Shown here: positions 19,024 to 28,900 of the stretch, piece after piece | Numbering within the stretch: position 1 is the stretch's first letter | Layout of the letters: each line of letters begins with the position of its first letter | Assembly: GCA_012103455.1 (NCBI GenBank) | Contig: WLWT01000001.1 | Coordinates: 2,404,001-2,468,000, forward strand | Source of the DNA: Gammaproteobacteria bacterium | GTDB taxonomy: Bacteria > Pseudomonadota > Gammaproteobacteria > HK1 | Direction of reading: 5' to 3' | DNA: 64,000 nt | The notes under the pieces: generated by a model | Database searches by the model: none | Seen by the model: only the letters and a program-made list of their open reading frames with translations | Told to the model about the DNA's origin: nothing | Program-made: the position numbers and the translations under genes

Positions 19024-21366
19024 ATGAAAACACTACTCAAGATCATCGCCTGGGTTGCAGGCATCGGGCTGGCGGCGCTAGTAGCGGCCATCGTGTTGGT
19101 GCCGCTGCTGATAGACCCCAATGACCATAAGGACGCCATCACGGCGCGGGTTAAAAAACACACTGGCCGCGATCTCAGCATAGAAGGCAAGCTCGAGATG
19201 AGCGTATTCCCGTGGTTGGGTGTCACAGTGGGGGGACTGCAACTGGGTAACGCCGCAGGCTTCGAAGATGCGGCTTTCGCCAAAGTGGCCGGGCTGGAGG
19301 TGCGGGTTAAGTTGGCGCCTTTGGTTTTTGACCGGCGCTTGGAGATGGACAAAGTCACCATCCGAGGGCTTGAACTCTACGCTGAGCGCAACGCCAAAGG
19401 CGAGACCAATTTTCCAGGAACTAAGGCTCAAGACAGTAAGGCCCAAGATGGTAAGACCGGGCGAGATAGCGGTGCTAGTGGTGAGGAGTCCAGTGAAGGT
19501 GGCAGTGTGAAACTGGCCGGCTTCGCGTTAGGTGGCGTAGAGATTGTCGATGCCAAGATCTCTTGGCGGGATGCACGTTCAGCGCAAAATGTGGTGCTCT
19601 CCAAGGTGGCGCTCAACACCGGCCCGGTATCGCTGGCTGCTCCGGTGCGGTTCGATATGCGGGCGGCGCTATCGGTGGCTAAGCCCAAGCTCGATGGCAC
19701 GCTATCTATCAAGACCACTTTGCATCATGCGGGCGATGGTCGGAAGATAAGCGCGGAAGGTTTGAACCTAAGCGCTGAGTTAGCCGGACCTACGTTGCCC
19801 AACGGTAAACTCAAGGCGGATGTGTACACCGATGCCTCCATTGACGTGCCTGGTGGTGGCGCTCAGTTGTCCGCGTTGTCGGTGAAGCTAGCTCAACTGT
19901 TGCAGCTCGACGGTGGATTGAAGATTTCCGGGCTGAAGACGGCGCCTAAAGCCACCGGCAAGATTAGCGTAGCGCAGTTCAATCCTCGGCAACTGCTGGA
20001 GGCGCTCGGACAAAAAGCGCCGGTTACCGCTGATGCAGGTGTATTGACGTCTCTCGCCTTGGCTGGAGACCTGACGGCGGATGCCACCCAGGTTCGACTA
20101 GCACCGTTCAAGATGGTTTTGGACGATAGCAACGTGAGTGGAACGTTTGCCGCGCGCAATTTTGCAAAACCGGCGCTCAGCTTCGATCTGGAGGTGGATG
20201 CCATTGATGCCGATCGCTATTTGCCGCCAAAAGCGGCGCCGGCCGCATCCGCCTTATCCGATAATTCCGCTGATGCGCCCTCTGGCGGCACTAGCAGCGG
20301 CGGCGATGCAGTCATTGCCCTCGATCCGCTGCGAGCGCTTAACGTTAGTGGCAAGCTCGCGCTAGCTGAACTCAAGGTCAACAAGCTGAAATTGAGTGAT
20401 ATCTCACTAGACATCAAGGCCAACAGCGGAAACATTCATCTAAAGCCGCTGCGCGCCAAGCTCTATGGCGGATCATACGCTGGCAACATCGGCGTGGATG
20501 CCCGTGGCAAAGCACTTAAGCTTCGCTTGGATGAATCGTTAAACGGTGTTCAGTTGCGGCCGTTGCTCAAAGATCTGCAGGGCGAGGAGCGGCTCTCGGG
20601 AACCGCTAAGATGCGGCTGCGTGCCACGGCCACCGGCTCCACGGTGACGGCGATGAAGAAAGAGATCAACGGCAGGGGCGATTTTCTTTTCGAAAACGGT
20701 GCCATCGAAGGTTACAACCTGGCCGCCATGATAAGGAAGGCCAAAGCGAAGTTCTTAGGCGGCGCTGCGGATACCTCCGGTTTGCCCAAACGTACCGACT
20801 TTTCCGAGATGGGCGGTTCATTCAAGATCGCCAAGGGCGTGGTGGATAACCGGGATTTCAAGGCCAAGGTACCGCTGCTGCGGGTCACTGGCAAAGGTAA
20901 GGCCGATTTGGTTGCTGAGACCATCGACTACCTGGCCACCGTGTCGGTAGTGGCGACGAGTAAGGGACAAGGTGGCAAGGAGCTGACCGAACTCAACGGT
21001 GTCGATATACCTGTCAAAATCGGTGGCACGTTCGCTAATCCCAGCTACGGTTTCGAGGGCGCGATCATGGCCGCGGTCGAGACGGTGGCAAAAAGCCTCT
21101 TGAGTGGCAAAGCGCAAGACTTGGTCAAGGGAAAAATAGATAACGTGGCGGGCGGCGCGGTGAAAGACACCGTGGGCAAGGTTCTAGGCGGCAGCGGTGA
21201 TACGGCCGGTGGCGCTGCCAAAGCGGTATCCGGCGCTCTAGGCGGCCTACTGAAAGGAGGCGCGGATTCTGGCAGCGATACCAAGCGCGAATCGCCCCCG
21301 GCGCCCGCCGATAATGAATCACCTGCCGATGGAGCGGCTAAGCTATTGAAAGGGCTATTGAACTGA
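19024..21366 (+). CDS. AsmA family protein
   Basis: AsmA-like proteins are inner-membrane-anchored periplasmic proteins of the bridge-like lipid transport group. A membrane helix at residues ~4-27 is followed by VPLLIDPNDHKDAI, the typical AsmA N-terminus, and an LEMSVFPWLGVTVGGLQLGN segment. The C-terminal AsmA_2 region carries GRGDFLFENGAIEGYNL and FANPSYGFEGA, then a low-complexity Gly/Ala/Asp tail. An ATG 21 bases downstream of the first possible start fits the membrane anchor best. A short in-frame repeat (AQDSK/AQDGK) lies near residue 135. The last ~220 codons are duplicated at 24948-25615. The gene is convergent with yhdP. Confidence 0.9.
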   Translation: MKTLLKIIAWVAGIGLAALVAAIVLVPLLIDPNDHKDAITARVKKHTGRDLSIEGKLEMSVFPWLGVTVGGLQLGNAAGFEDAAFAKVAGLEVRVKLAPLVFDRRLEMDKVTIRGLELYAERNAKGETNFPGTKAQDSKAQDGKTGRDSGASGEESSEGGSVKLAGFALGGVEIVDAKISWRDARSAQNVVLSKVALNTGPVSLAAPVRFDMRAALSVAKPKLDGTLSIKTTLHHAGDGRKISAEGLNLSAELAGPTLPNGKLKADVYTDASIDVPGGGAQLSALSVKLAQLLQLDGGLKISGLKTAPKATGKISVAQFNPRQLLEALGQKAPVTADAGVLTSLALAGDLTADATQVRLAPFKMVLDDSNVSGTFAARNFAKPALSFDLEVDAIDADRYLPPKAAPAASALSDNSADAPSGGTSSGGDAVIALDPLRALNVSGKLALAELKVNKLKLSDISLDIKANSGNIHLKPLRAKLYGGSYAGNIGVDARGKALKLRLDESLNGVQLRPLLKDLQGEERLSGTAKMRLRATATGSTVTAMKKEINGRGDFLFENGAIEGYNLAAMIRKAKAKFLGGAADTSGLPKRTDFSEMGGSFKIAKGVVDNRDFKAKVPLLRVTGKGKADLVAETIDYLATVSVVATSKGQGGKELTELNGVDIPVKIGGTFANPSYGFEGAIMAAVETVAKSLLSGKAQDLVKGKIDNVAGGAVKDTVGKVLGGSGDTAGGAAKAVSGALGGLLKGGADSGSDTKRESPPAPADNESPADGAAKLLKGLLN

Positions 21367-21917
21367 ATGTGCCGATGCGGGTGGTGGTGAGTGGGGCGGC
21401 AACTGGCGGCGGGCGCATTTACGGGCCCGTCCAGGATTGCCTCCCACCGTTTTGTTGAGCGGCGTAGATACAGAGCACATCAGATGCACGTCAATGCGCC
21501 GGTACCTTCTTTACCTTCGCACTTAAAGCGCTGGCAGCGGGTGCTAAATGCATTGATGGACAAAGAAGCGGGGCGGGCGCATACCTTCCGCGCAACAGGC
21601 CTTGGCCTTGCTGGATGCTGGTTGAATTCTTTAGGTTGATTTTCTTGGGCTAGCTGACTGTCTTCGTACCAAGGGACTATCTTCCCGCCGATTCTTTCTC
21701 TGTTTCGGTATTTACCAGCCGCTCGATGGCGGGACTCGACCACGGACCTGTTATGTGATAACGGGAGGCGGCTGCTTCGTCCACTATCTTGGTGTCCAGT
21801 ACTTTTTCAGCTAACCAGATAACGGCACCCACGCCAGCGCCGACGCCGCCTAGCGCGGCGCCGGCGATGGGTAAGCTGCCGCTCACGTGGGGCGTTACTT
21901 TTACCTGTTGATCGAAA
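20699..21917. repeat. Long direct repeat, copy A (asmA 3' end, intergenic, yhdP 3' end)
   Basis: The segment matches 24948-25988 at about 99 percent by eye. It covers the last third of asmA, the convergent intergenic region and the last ~80 codons of yhdP. Copy A keeps 178 bases (about 21400-21577) that copy B lacks, between two GGGGCGG words. It holds no further gene in its 310-base intergenic part. The right end is the junction to unrelated sequence. Confidence 0.95.
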
Positions 21918-22150
21918 CCAGGGGGGTTGGACAAGGTCACCTTGTCCATTTCAAGCGACAGACTGGGCCAGACACTCAGCTCAATATCACCGGTGATCTC
22001 CAGATCACGCTGGGTGGATTCCTCCACCACGGCCTCGATTTCATCCCGGTAGTCATTGGGATCAACGAGCAGGGGTACCAATACGGCAGCGGACACCACC
22101 AATATCAACACCAGACCAACAATGATTCCGATCCACTTGAGCGCTTTCAT
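21677..22150 (-). pseudogene. Chimeric fragment: AsmA-like 5' end joined to yhdP 3' end
   Basis: The frame codes for 157 residues made of two unrelated pieces. Residues 1-79 (MKALKWIGIIVGLVLILVVS..., VPLLVDPNDYRDEI) are the start of a different AsmA-family protein with a membrane anchor. From DQQVKVTPHVSGSLPIAGAA onward the sequence equals the C-terminus of the YhdP protein at 25748. The junction near 21917 is the left border of the foreign insert. The product lacks both bodies and is unlikely to function. Confidence 0.9.
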
Positions 22151-22384
22151 AGCCTTGCCTTTGATCTACAAACCACCGTTCATTCTCCTAGCAGGAAAAA
22201 TGCAACGGAAGTTGATTCATTCCAATGGAATACCGTCAGGGATACGTGGGAGTATAGAGAACTGGCTGCTAGCTCAACAGGCCATCTGCTAGGTTCAGAT
22301 TGAACTTTCCGGTTGCTTTGAGGGACGATTGAGCTGTGGCCATGCAAACCACGATTTCGCCAACAAACCTCTGGGTAACGCTTT

Positions 22385-23206
22385 ATGAAGCAATGGATCC
22401 TGATTCCGGCCTTAGCACTTGCCTTGGCCCTGCTTTCCGGCTGTGCCACCAGTCCCACGGGGCGCAGTCAATTACTGCTGGTCTCCCCAGAACAGGCCAT
22501 CAGTGCCTCAGCAGAGGCCTACGTCGAAACCCTCAAGCCACTGGAGAAGGAAGGCAAGGTCGACAGTGACCCGAAGACACTGGGCCGGGTTCAGTTGATC
22601 ACCGGAAAAATCATCTCCCAGGCCATTCAGGCCTACCCGGAAACCAAAGACTGGAAGTGGAGTGTCAAGGTCATTGACGAACCAGAGAATATCAACGCCT
22701 GGTGCATGGCCGGCGGCAAAATGGCCATCTACACCGGGCTGCTCAACGAGGTGGACCCCACAGATGACGAACTGGCCCAAGTCATGGCCCACGAAGTCGC
22801 CCATGCCCTGTCCAATCACACGGCAGAAAAGATGTCCGTCGCCCTGGCCAGCCAGATTGGCCTGATTGGGGTCGCCATCGCCGCAGATGACAGCAAGTAC
22901 CGGCAGTTGGCCATGACCGGTGCTGCCCTGGCCGCCACCTACGCGATTCAAATGCCCAACAGCCGTACAGCGGAAACCGAAGCTGACCGGATAGGTATCG
23001 AACTGGCGGCCAAAGCGGGTTACAACCCGGATGCGGCAGTCTCTCTGTGGCACAAAATGCAGAAAGCCAGTGGTGGCGGCCCACCCGAATTTCTCAGCAC
23101 TCACCCTGCCCCAAGCAACCGCATCAAAGCCCTCGGTGAGCTTGCACCGCAGGTGAGGCCCTATTACCAGGAAAACACCCCCCGCCCGATCTACCGGTTC
23201 AAGTGA
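22385..23206 (+). CDS. M48 family zinc metallopeptidase lipoprotein
   Basis: The 273-residue product is a Loip/BepA-like periplasmic or outer-membrane-attached protease. Residues 1-20 form a lipoprotein signal with lipobox LLSGC. The zinc motif HEVAH is at about 136-140 and is followed by ALSNHTAE; a downstream ETEADRIGIEL supplies the third ligand. The pattern STHPAPSNRI is typical of the family C-terminus. Family members degrade misfolded outer-membrane proteins. It lies inside a ~3 kb block between two repeats of the asmA-yhdP region and is convergent, with 1 base of separation, to the HlyD-type gene, so it was probably acquired with that block. Confidence 0.92.
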   Translation: MKQWILIPALALALALLSGCATSPTGRSQLLLVSPEQAISASAEAYVETLKPLEKEGKVDSDPKTLGRVQLITGKIISQAIQAYPETKDWKWSVKVIDEPENINAWCMAGGKMAIYTGLLNEVDPTDDELAQVMAHEVAHALSNHTAEKMSVALASQIGLIGVAIAADDSKYRQLAMTGAALAATYAIQMPNSRTAETEADRIGIELAAKAGYNPDAAVSLWHKMQKASGGGPPEFLSTHPAPSNRIKALGELAPQVRPYYQENTPRPIYRFK

Positions 23207-23207
23207 G

Positions 23208-24545
23208 TCAGTGCTCGTTAAAGGCGCGCACCAGCATGTTCTGCATCGGCTGGATCAGGTATTTGGCCAAACTGCGCTCGCCGGTCTTGATCACCACCTC
23301 GACCGGCATGCCGGACACCAGCTTTAGCTGCTCGGCACGCAATACGCCAAGGCTTTCAGCGTCCATGCTCAGGCGGGCTCGATAGTGTGAAGACTGGTCT
23401 CGCTGCTCGACGAATACATCCGTTGACACATCCTGCAGATCGGCATACAGGCTGGGGAAGTTCTGTGATCCCTCAAACACCGGAAAGCGGACCTCCGCCT
23501 TCATTCCAGGATGCAGATTATTAATGTCCAGCGGGGCCATCTCGGCCTCGATCTGGAAATCCTGCTCCTTGGGCACGATCTCCATAATCGCTTTCCCCGC
23601 CACCACCACCGCCCCCAAGGTGACGACCTCGAAGCCCTTCACTTTGCCTGCAACCGGGGCATGAATGCTCGTACGACTGAGTTTATCAATCACCTCGCTG
23701 CGCTCGGCACGCAGATCGATCTGACGGCTCTGGCGCTCCTGCAGGCGGGTGAGCACTTCTTTACGATATTCCCGCTGACTCAGGGTCATACGGAACCGGG
23801 CTTCGGCCATCGATTCCTTCAGTCGGGCTATTTCCCCCTCCTGGGACACCCGATCACCCTGCAGTTCACTGCGACGCCGTTGCAGTTCCCGCAGTTGGGT
23901 GGCTGAAGCCATGTTCTTTTCGCGCAAGCTGCGCATGCCTTCGATGTCTTTACTGAGCAAATCGATACGCACCTGCAGCGATGCAATCAAACGATGTGCA
24001 GCGTCGATCTGCTGCCGGGACTGGGACACCTGCTGCTCAAGGACACCCTGTTCTGACGCCAGGGTCTCCCGCCGAGAGTGAAACAGTTCCTGCTGTGTCT
24101 TAAGGATGTCTTGCACCCAATCGGTTTCAGTATCGGCCAGCCACTCCTGGGTAAACACCAACTCCCTGGCATCGTCCCGTTCCGCCGCAAGGCGCTGGAG
24201 ACTGGCCCGGTTTTCCGTCAGACGTTCATCCATGCGTTCTTTTCGGATTAACAGAGCCTCGCGATCCAAACGCAGCAGCAATTGACCTTCCGCCACCTCA
24301 TCCCCGTCTTTCACCAATATTTCCCGCACCAGGCCACCATCCAGGTGCTGCACAACCTTATTCTTGGAGGCCACGCTCAATCGACCACCCGCCACTACGG
24401 CACTTTGCAGGGGTGCCCAGGAGGACCACAGCAGAAACACCACAAAGGTGAGACTCAGCATCAGAAATCCCACCCGGCGATACAGCCGGTCGCTGTGCTC
24501 CTGCTCCGTCAAGTGGTGCACGTTCACTTCATTTGATTCGTTCAT
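23208..24545 (-). CDS. HlyD-family periplasmic adaptor of a type I secretion system
   Basis: The protein (445 residues) is the membrane fusion subunit linking an inner-membrane ABC exporter to an outer-membrane channel, as in PrtE/HlyD. It has a cytoplasmic start, a membrane helix at about 28-46 (LMLSLTFVVFLLWSSWAPL), a biotinyl-lipoyl-like half (VVQHLDGGLVREILVKDGDEV), long coiled-coil hairpins (~105-290), a second lipoyl half (HAPVAGKVKGFEV) and a C-terminal beta domain (GMPVEVVIKTGERSLAKYLIQP). It starts 11 bases after the ABC transporter fragment. No secreted substrate or TolC gene is visible, and the ABC partner is broken, so the system here cannot be complete. Confidence 0.92.
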   Translation of the reverse strand: MNESNEVNVHHLTEQEHSDRLYRRVGFLMLSLTFVVFLLWSSWAPLQSAVVAGGRLSVASKNKVVQHLDGGLVREILVKDGDEVAEGQLLLRLDREALLIRKERMDERLTENRASLQRLAAERDDARELVFTQEWLADTETDWVQDILKTQQELFHSRRETLASEQGVLEQQVSQSRQQIDAAHRLIASLQVRIDLLSKDIEGMRSLREKNMASATQLRELQRRRSELQGDRVSQEGEIARLKESMAEARFRMTLSQREYRKEVLTRLQERQSRQIDLRAERSEVIDKLSRTSIHAPVAGKVKGFEVVTLGAVVVAGKAIMEIVPKEQDFQIEAEMAPLDINNLHPGMKAEVRFPVFEGSQNFPSLYADLQDVSTDVFVEQRDQSSHYRARLSMDAESLGVLRAEQLKLVSGMPVEVVIKTGERSLAKYLIQPMQNMLVRAFNEH

Positions 24546-24556
24546 GATGGAGCTCC

Positions 24557-24876
24557 TTAGCCCGCAACCCGCAAGGGCGTGGTCGGCTGCTTGTTACTTT
24601 CTGCCCGCTGCTTCGCCAGATGGGTCAATACCTGATCACGCGGGCCAAACAGCTGTTGCTTGCCCTCATGCAACAACAACACTTTGTCTGTCAGGCCAAT
24701 CAGGCCAGGACGATGGCTGACCAGAATCAGCGTGACCCCGTCTTCTTTCATGCGCCGACAGGCGGTCATCAAGGCCTGCTCACCGGCCTCATCAAGGCTG
24801 GCATTGGGCTCGTCCATCACCACCAGCCTTGGCTGGCCGTACAAGGCCCGGGCCAGGCCGACACGTTGCCGCTGCT
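24557..24876 (-). pseudogene. Type I secretion ABC transporter, 3' fragment only
   Basis: The frame encodes the last ~105 residues of an ABC exporter ATPase domain. EQRQRVGLARALYG is the end of the signature region, RLVVMDEPNASLDE the Walker B with catalytic Glu, and LILVSHRPGLI the switch His. The membrane domain, Walker A and the start of the LSGGQ signature are missing. The break at about 24876 falls at the start of an IS91 scrap. It would have been the partner of the adjacent HlyD-type protein. Confidence 0.9.
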
Positions 24877-24942
24877 CGTGGCTCGCCCCAAGGTGGCGAG
24901 CAAAGTGAGTGCGAACGATGAATGCGTGTCCAATGTTGGCAG
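24877..24942 (+). mobile_element. 66-bp IS91 transposase scrap at a rearrangement junction
   Basis: These bases match the reverse complement of about 12925-12993 in the IS91 transposase with two mismatches. In frame they read ARPKVASKVSANDECVSNVG, against ARPKVASQVSANDECVSHVG in the transposase. The scrap joins the broken ABC transporter to the start of the second asmA copy. Confidence 0.93.
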
Positions 24943-24947
24943 TACCG

Positions 24948-25615
24948 GCGCCATCGAAGGTTACAACCTGGCCGCCATGATAAGGAAGGCCAAAGCGAAG
25001 TTTTTAGGCGGCGATGCGGATACCTCCGGTTTGCCTAAACGTACCGACTTTTCCGAGATGGGCGGTTCATTCAAGATCGCCAAGGGCGTGGTGGATAACC
25101 GGGATTTCAAGGCCAAGGTACCGCTGCTGCGGGTCACTGGCAAAGGTAAGGCCGATTTGGTTGCTGAGACCATCGACTATCTGGCCACCGTGTCGGTAGT
25201 GGCGACGAGTAAGGGACAAGGTGGCAAGGAGCTGACCGAACTCAACGGTGTCGATATACCTGTCAAAATCGGTGGCACGTTCGCTAATCCCAGCTACGGT
25301 TTCGAGGGCGCGATCATGGCCGCGGTCGAGACGGTGGCAAAAAGCCTCTTGAGTGGCAAAGCGCAAGACTTGGTCAAGGGAAAAATAGATAACGTGGCGG
25401 GCGGCGCGGTGAAAGACACCGTGGGCAAGGTTCTAGGCGGCAGCGGTGATACGGCCGGCGGCGCTGCCAAAGCGGTATCCGGTGCTCTAGGCGGCCTACT
25501 GAAAGGAGGCGCGGATTCTGGCAGCGATACCAAGCGCGAATCGCCCCCGGCGCCCGCCGATAATGAATCACCTGCCGATGGAGCGGCTAAGCTATTGAAA
25601 GGGCTATTGAACTGA
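24948..25615 (+). pseudogene. asmA 3' fragment (duplicate of the end of the full-length gene)
   Basis: It codes for the last ~222 residues of the AsmA protein at 19024-21366, from GAIEGYNLAAMIRK to the same stop, with only a few substitutions. It has no start, membrane anchor or AsmA N-terminal domain. A longer open frame runs into it from upstream, but its first part is antisense to the ABC transporter plus IS91 sequence. Confidence 0.93.
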
Positions 25616-25988
25616 ATGTGCCGATGCGGGTGGTGGTGAGTGGGGCGGCGCATACCTTCCGCGCAACAGGCCTTGGCCTTGCTGGATGCTGGTTGAATTC
25701 TTTAGGTTGATTTTCTTGGGCTAGCTGACTGTCTTCGTACCAAGGGACTATCTTCCCGCCGATTCTTTCTCTGTTTCGGTATTTACCAGCCGCTCGATGG
25801 CAGGACTCGACCACGGACCTGTTATGTGATAACGGGAGGCGGCTGCTTCGTCCACTATCTTGGTGTCCAGTACTTTTTCAGCTAACCAGATAACGGCACC
25901 CACGCCAGCGCCGACGCCGCCTAGCGCGGCGCCGGCGATGGGTAAGCTGCCGCTCACGTGGGGCGTTACTTTTACTTGTTGATCGTAG
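24948..25988. repeat. Long direct repeat, copy B (asmA 3' end, intergenic, yhdP 3' end)
   Basis: This is the partner of 20699-21917 in the same orientation. It lacks 178 bases of the intergenic part: the two flanking GGGGCGG words of copy A are fused into one here, as expected for deletion between short direct repeats. Homology ends inside yhdP, where copy B continues into the full gene and copy A changes to foreign sequence. Confidence 0.95.
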
Positions 25989-28900
25989 TCTTCCGCCACT
26001 AATCCGGTACGCCCGACGACGTCGATGCGGGCGGCCTGGCTTTCCAACACCAGATCGTTGGTGTAGGCGTTACCGCCTTCAACCGAGAAGTGACCATGTA
26101 AGCGGTCGAAAGCGAAGCCTTTTTCGAACACCGCGCCTATATCCAAGACCATGAGCTGAGGTAGGGACTGCAAATTAAGCAAGCCGAATATGCGCGCCCC
26201 GGGTCCCGGCCCCAGGTGCAGCAGGCGTCCGTTGGACGAGTGAAACCGGATCTCACCGGTCATATTGCCTAGATCAACTTCAGCCGGGGATGTATTCCAA
26301 GCCGCGTTAATGGCAATCTCAGTGGCGCCGCCTTCGGTCGAGTTGGGATCTTGGCCGATGGCATGGATTAAAGAAGCCAGATCGTCGGCGTGTACGGTGG
26401 CTGCCAGTGTGGTGAGATCACCGCGGCCGATGCGCCTCCAGGTCAGTTGGCCCTGGGCGTCGAACCCATCAGCGATTAGATAGACTTTGTCCAGCGTTAT
26501 ACCGTCGGCGAGTCGGCGGGATACGAATTTGAGTGTGCCGAGTTCGCGCCCGCCGTAGCTGAACCGTTTCACGTTAAAACTAAGAGCAGGTAAGGATCGG
26601 GGATCTAAGGTTTTACCGTCTTTGGCCTGTTCCAAATCCGCAAGCGTCAGGCGCTCCAGGTTCACCGTGACCGTGCCACCCGGCTCGGTGGGGCCGCGTA
26701 TGAAGCCGGCCAGGGATTGCGATTCGAGGGCCAGTACTCCGGCGGGTACGGGTTTTTTGCCCGTCAGGGCGTGGACGTCGCGAAAGATGGCGGCGCCCAC
26801 TGCAAGCTTTTGCACGTAGAGGTCTAGTTCGACTCTGGAGAGGTCTATGCCGGTTTGCCACCGGCCACTACTCGCTGCTTGAAGCTCCGCTAAGTCGAAT
26901 GTGGGCAGCCGTCCCGAGATCCGCCAGCGGCCGCGTTGCAGAGGGGGCGGTTGGCCGCTGCCTAGCCGTACTGATATGGCTGCAAGGCCCCGTTTCTTTC
27001 CACGTGTAGGTGCCCCGGGTGTGGTGCTATGGGACATAAAGCTACCGGGCATGAGAATGGCCGCATGAGCGAAATCCGCGTAGCTCAAGTGCAGCGGCGC
27101 GCCGGCACGTAGCTCTGCGCTGGCCGTGAACGGTGCTCGCACCGACGCGGGTTTGGCGAGAAACGCCGGCAGCTCCAAGCGGGTACCTATTAGTGATGAG
27201 CGCAGCGTGAAGTGCGGTGCTTTATCCTTGGCCACATCAATGGCTAAGGTCCAGTCCGATTGGCCCTTGATGCGGCTTAGTAACCGTTTGTCCGCAGGCG
27301 CTTCGCCAGCGAGCGTGGCAACCAATTCGAGCCAGAATTGGGCCGGCGCCTTGGTCGTTATCTTGAAGTGTCCGCGGCGCGATGTGTCGGCCAGAGCATA
27401 AGTGCCGGCTACTTCGACGGGGCGGTCCAATAGGTGAAACGCTAGATTCTTCGTGCTGACTACGCCATCGGTAACGGTCAATTCGCCGGACAATTGCTTG
27501 AGCGGCGGCATCGTACCACCCACCTCCAGGCGGTTGTTTTTGAGAGACAGGCGTGCTTTGGTGCTGTACTTATCGCTTACCAGGCGGCGGCTCGCTTCGA
27601 GTTTGACCCGCACCGTACCCTCGATTTTGATCCCGCGCAACGTACTTCGTCTGATTGCTGTGCTCTCGCCAACGATGCCGATTAACGATTGCGCGGTGCC
27701 GGACAGAGCGGTTGTCAGGTTCAGCGACGCCTCAGGGCTGCCAAGCCCCGATGCGGTGAGGCTCAAGGCGCCTTGCATATGTCCAAGCTTCGCTTTGGCC
27801 GCTTCGACCTGAACGGTTCCTCGTTGGTATCGCAATGTGCCGCTGGCCGTTGCGAGCTCGGGCACGGGCAGCGCATGACTGAAGGCGAAGTCGTCAAATT
27901 GCAGCTGCAGGCGCACACTGTCGGAATTCGGCGCTGCTTCAAGTTTGTTGCTGCGCCCGCGCAACTCGATGCGCGTTTGCCTCACGCGGCCTGTCTTGAG
28001 GCTGTCCGCCAACCAGTCGTTCAGTTCCGCGTTAAAGGCTGGCGACGGCAGGTATGGCTTTAGCGCCGGCACATCGAAGCCGGCTACTTCAATGCGCAGA
28101 TCCAACAACTCATGCGCTTTTTCGTCACTGATGACAGCGCCGTTGACGGTGAGGCCGAAGTCTTCGTTCGCGAGCTTGAATTCGCGCGCGCTGTATATCA
28201 CCGACGATTGTTCTATGTCGAAGTCGATGCGGCCTTCAGCAGTATCGAAGATCAACGCTTTGGCGGACAGCTCATCGGCCGTTAGCACGAGTGGATTGGT
28301 TTTGGACAATGGGCTAATGTCCGCCTCGAATACCCCGCGCTCGTGCGTCATCCATATACTACCGCTAAAGCCTTCTACGCCCCAGTGTTCGGATGTGGGC
28401 GGCCATGATATGTCCTGCAATCTGGCGCTGGCGGTAAAAGGTATTGGCGAGATGGCGGTGTTATGCCAATCCAACACCAGCTCTTTGACCTCGCCCACGG
28501 CATGGAAGGCGCGCATCTGCGCAATATTCTTATCATCGGGTTCGACGAATGCCAGTACCGCCAACAGATCTTCCAGCCGGCCCTCGGTGAGGGTGGCGGA
28601 GTAGCGTCCATCGGTGCGCAAAAAAGCGGTGGCACGGACAGCCTGCCAACGCTTGACCGCTCCGCTCACGGTCAGATCATGTGCGATGATGCGCCAGCCC
28701 TGCGGTTTGCGTTCGGCATTGATGTGGGTGGCGATGCCGGTGGGTCCTTGCCAGCGGCCCGGTGCCCAGCGCAGCTTCGTGACCGCGATTTCGCCGCGTA
28801 GCCGAAGCGGTATCCGGGCGCCTATGGTGGCGGTTAGTTTGAACTGCGCGACCGCTTCGCTGCCGGGCAGCGGTAGGTCCTTCGCCAATGCCTTCAGTTC

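Noticed and set aside
24620..25615. A 331-codon open frame on the plus strand
   Set aside because: It is a chance fusion: the first part is antisense to the ABC transporter, the middle is the IS91 scrap and only the last 222 codons are asmA sequence.
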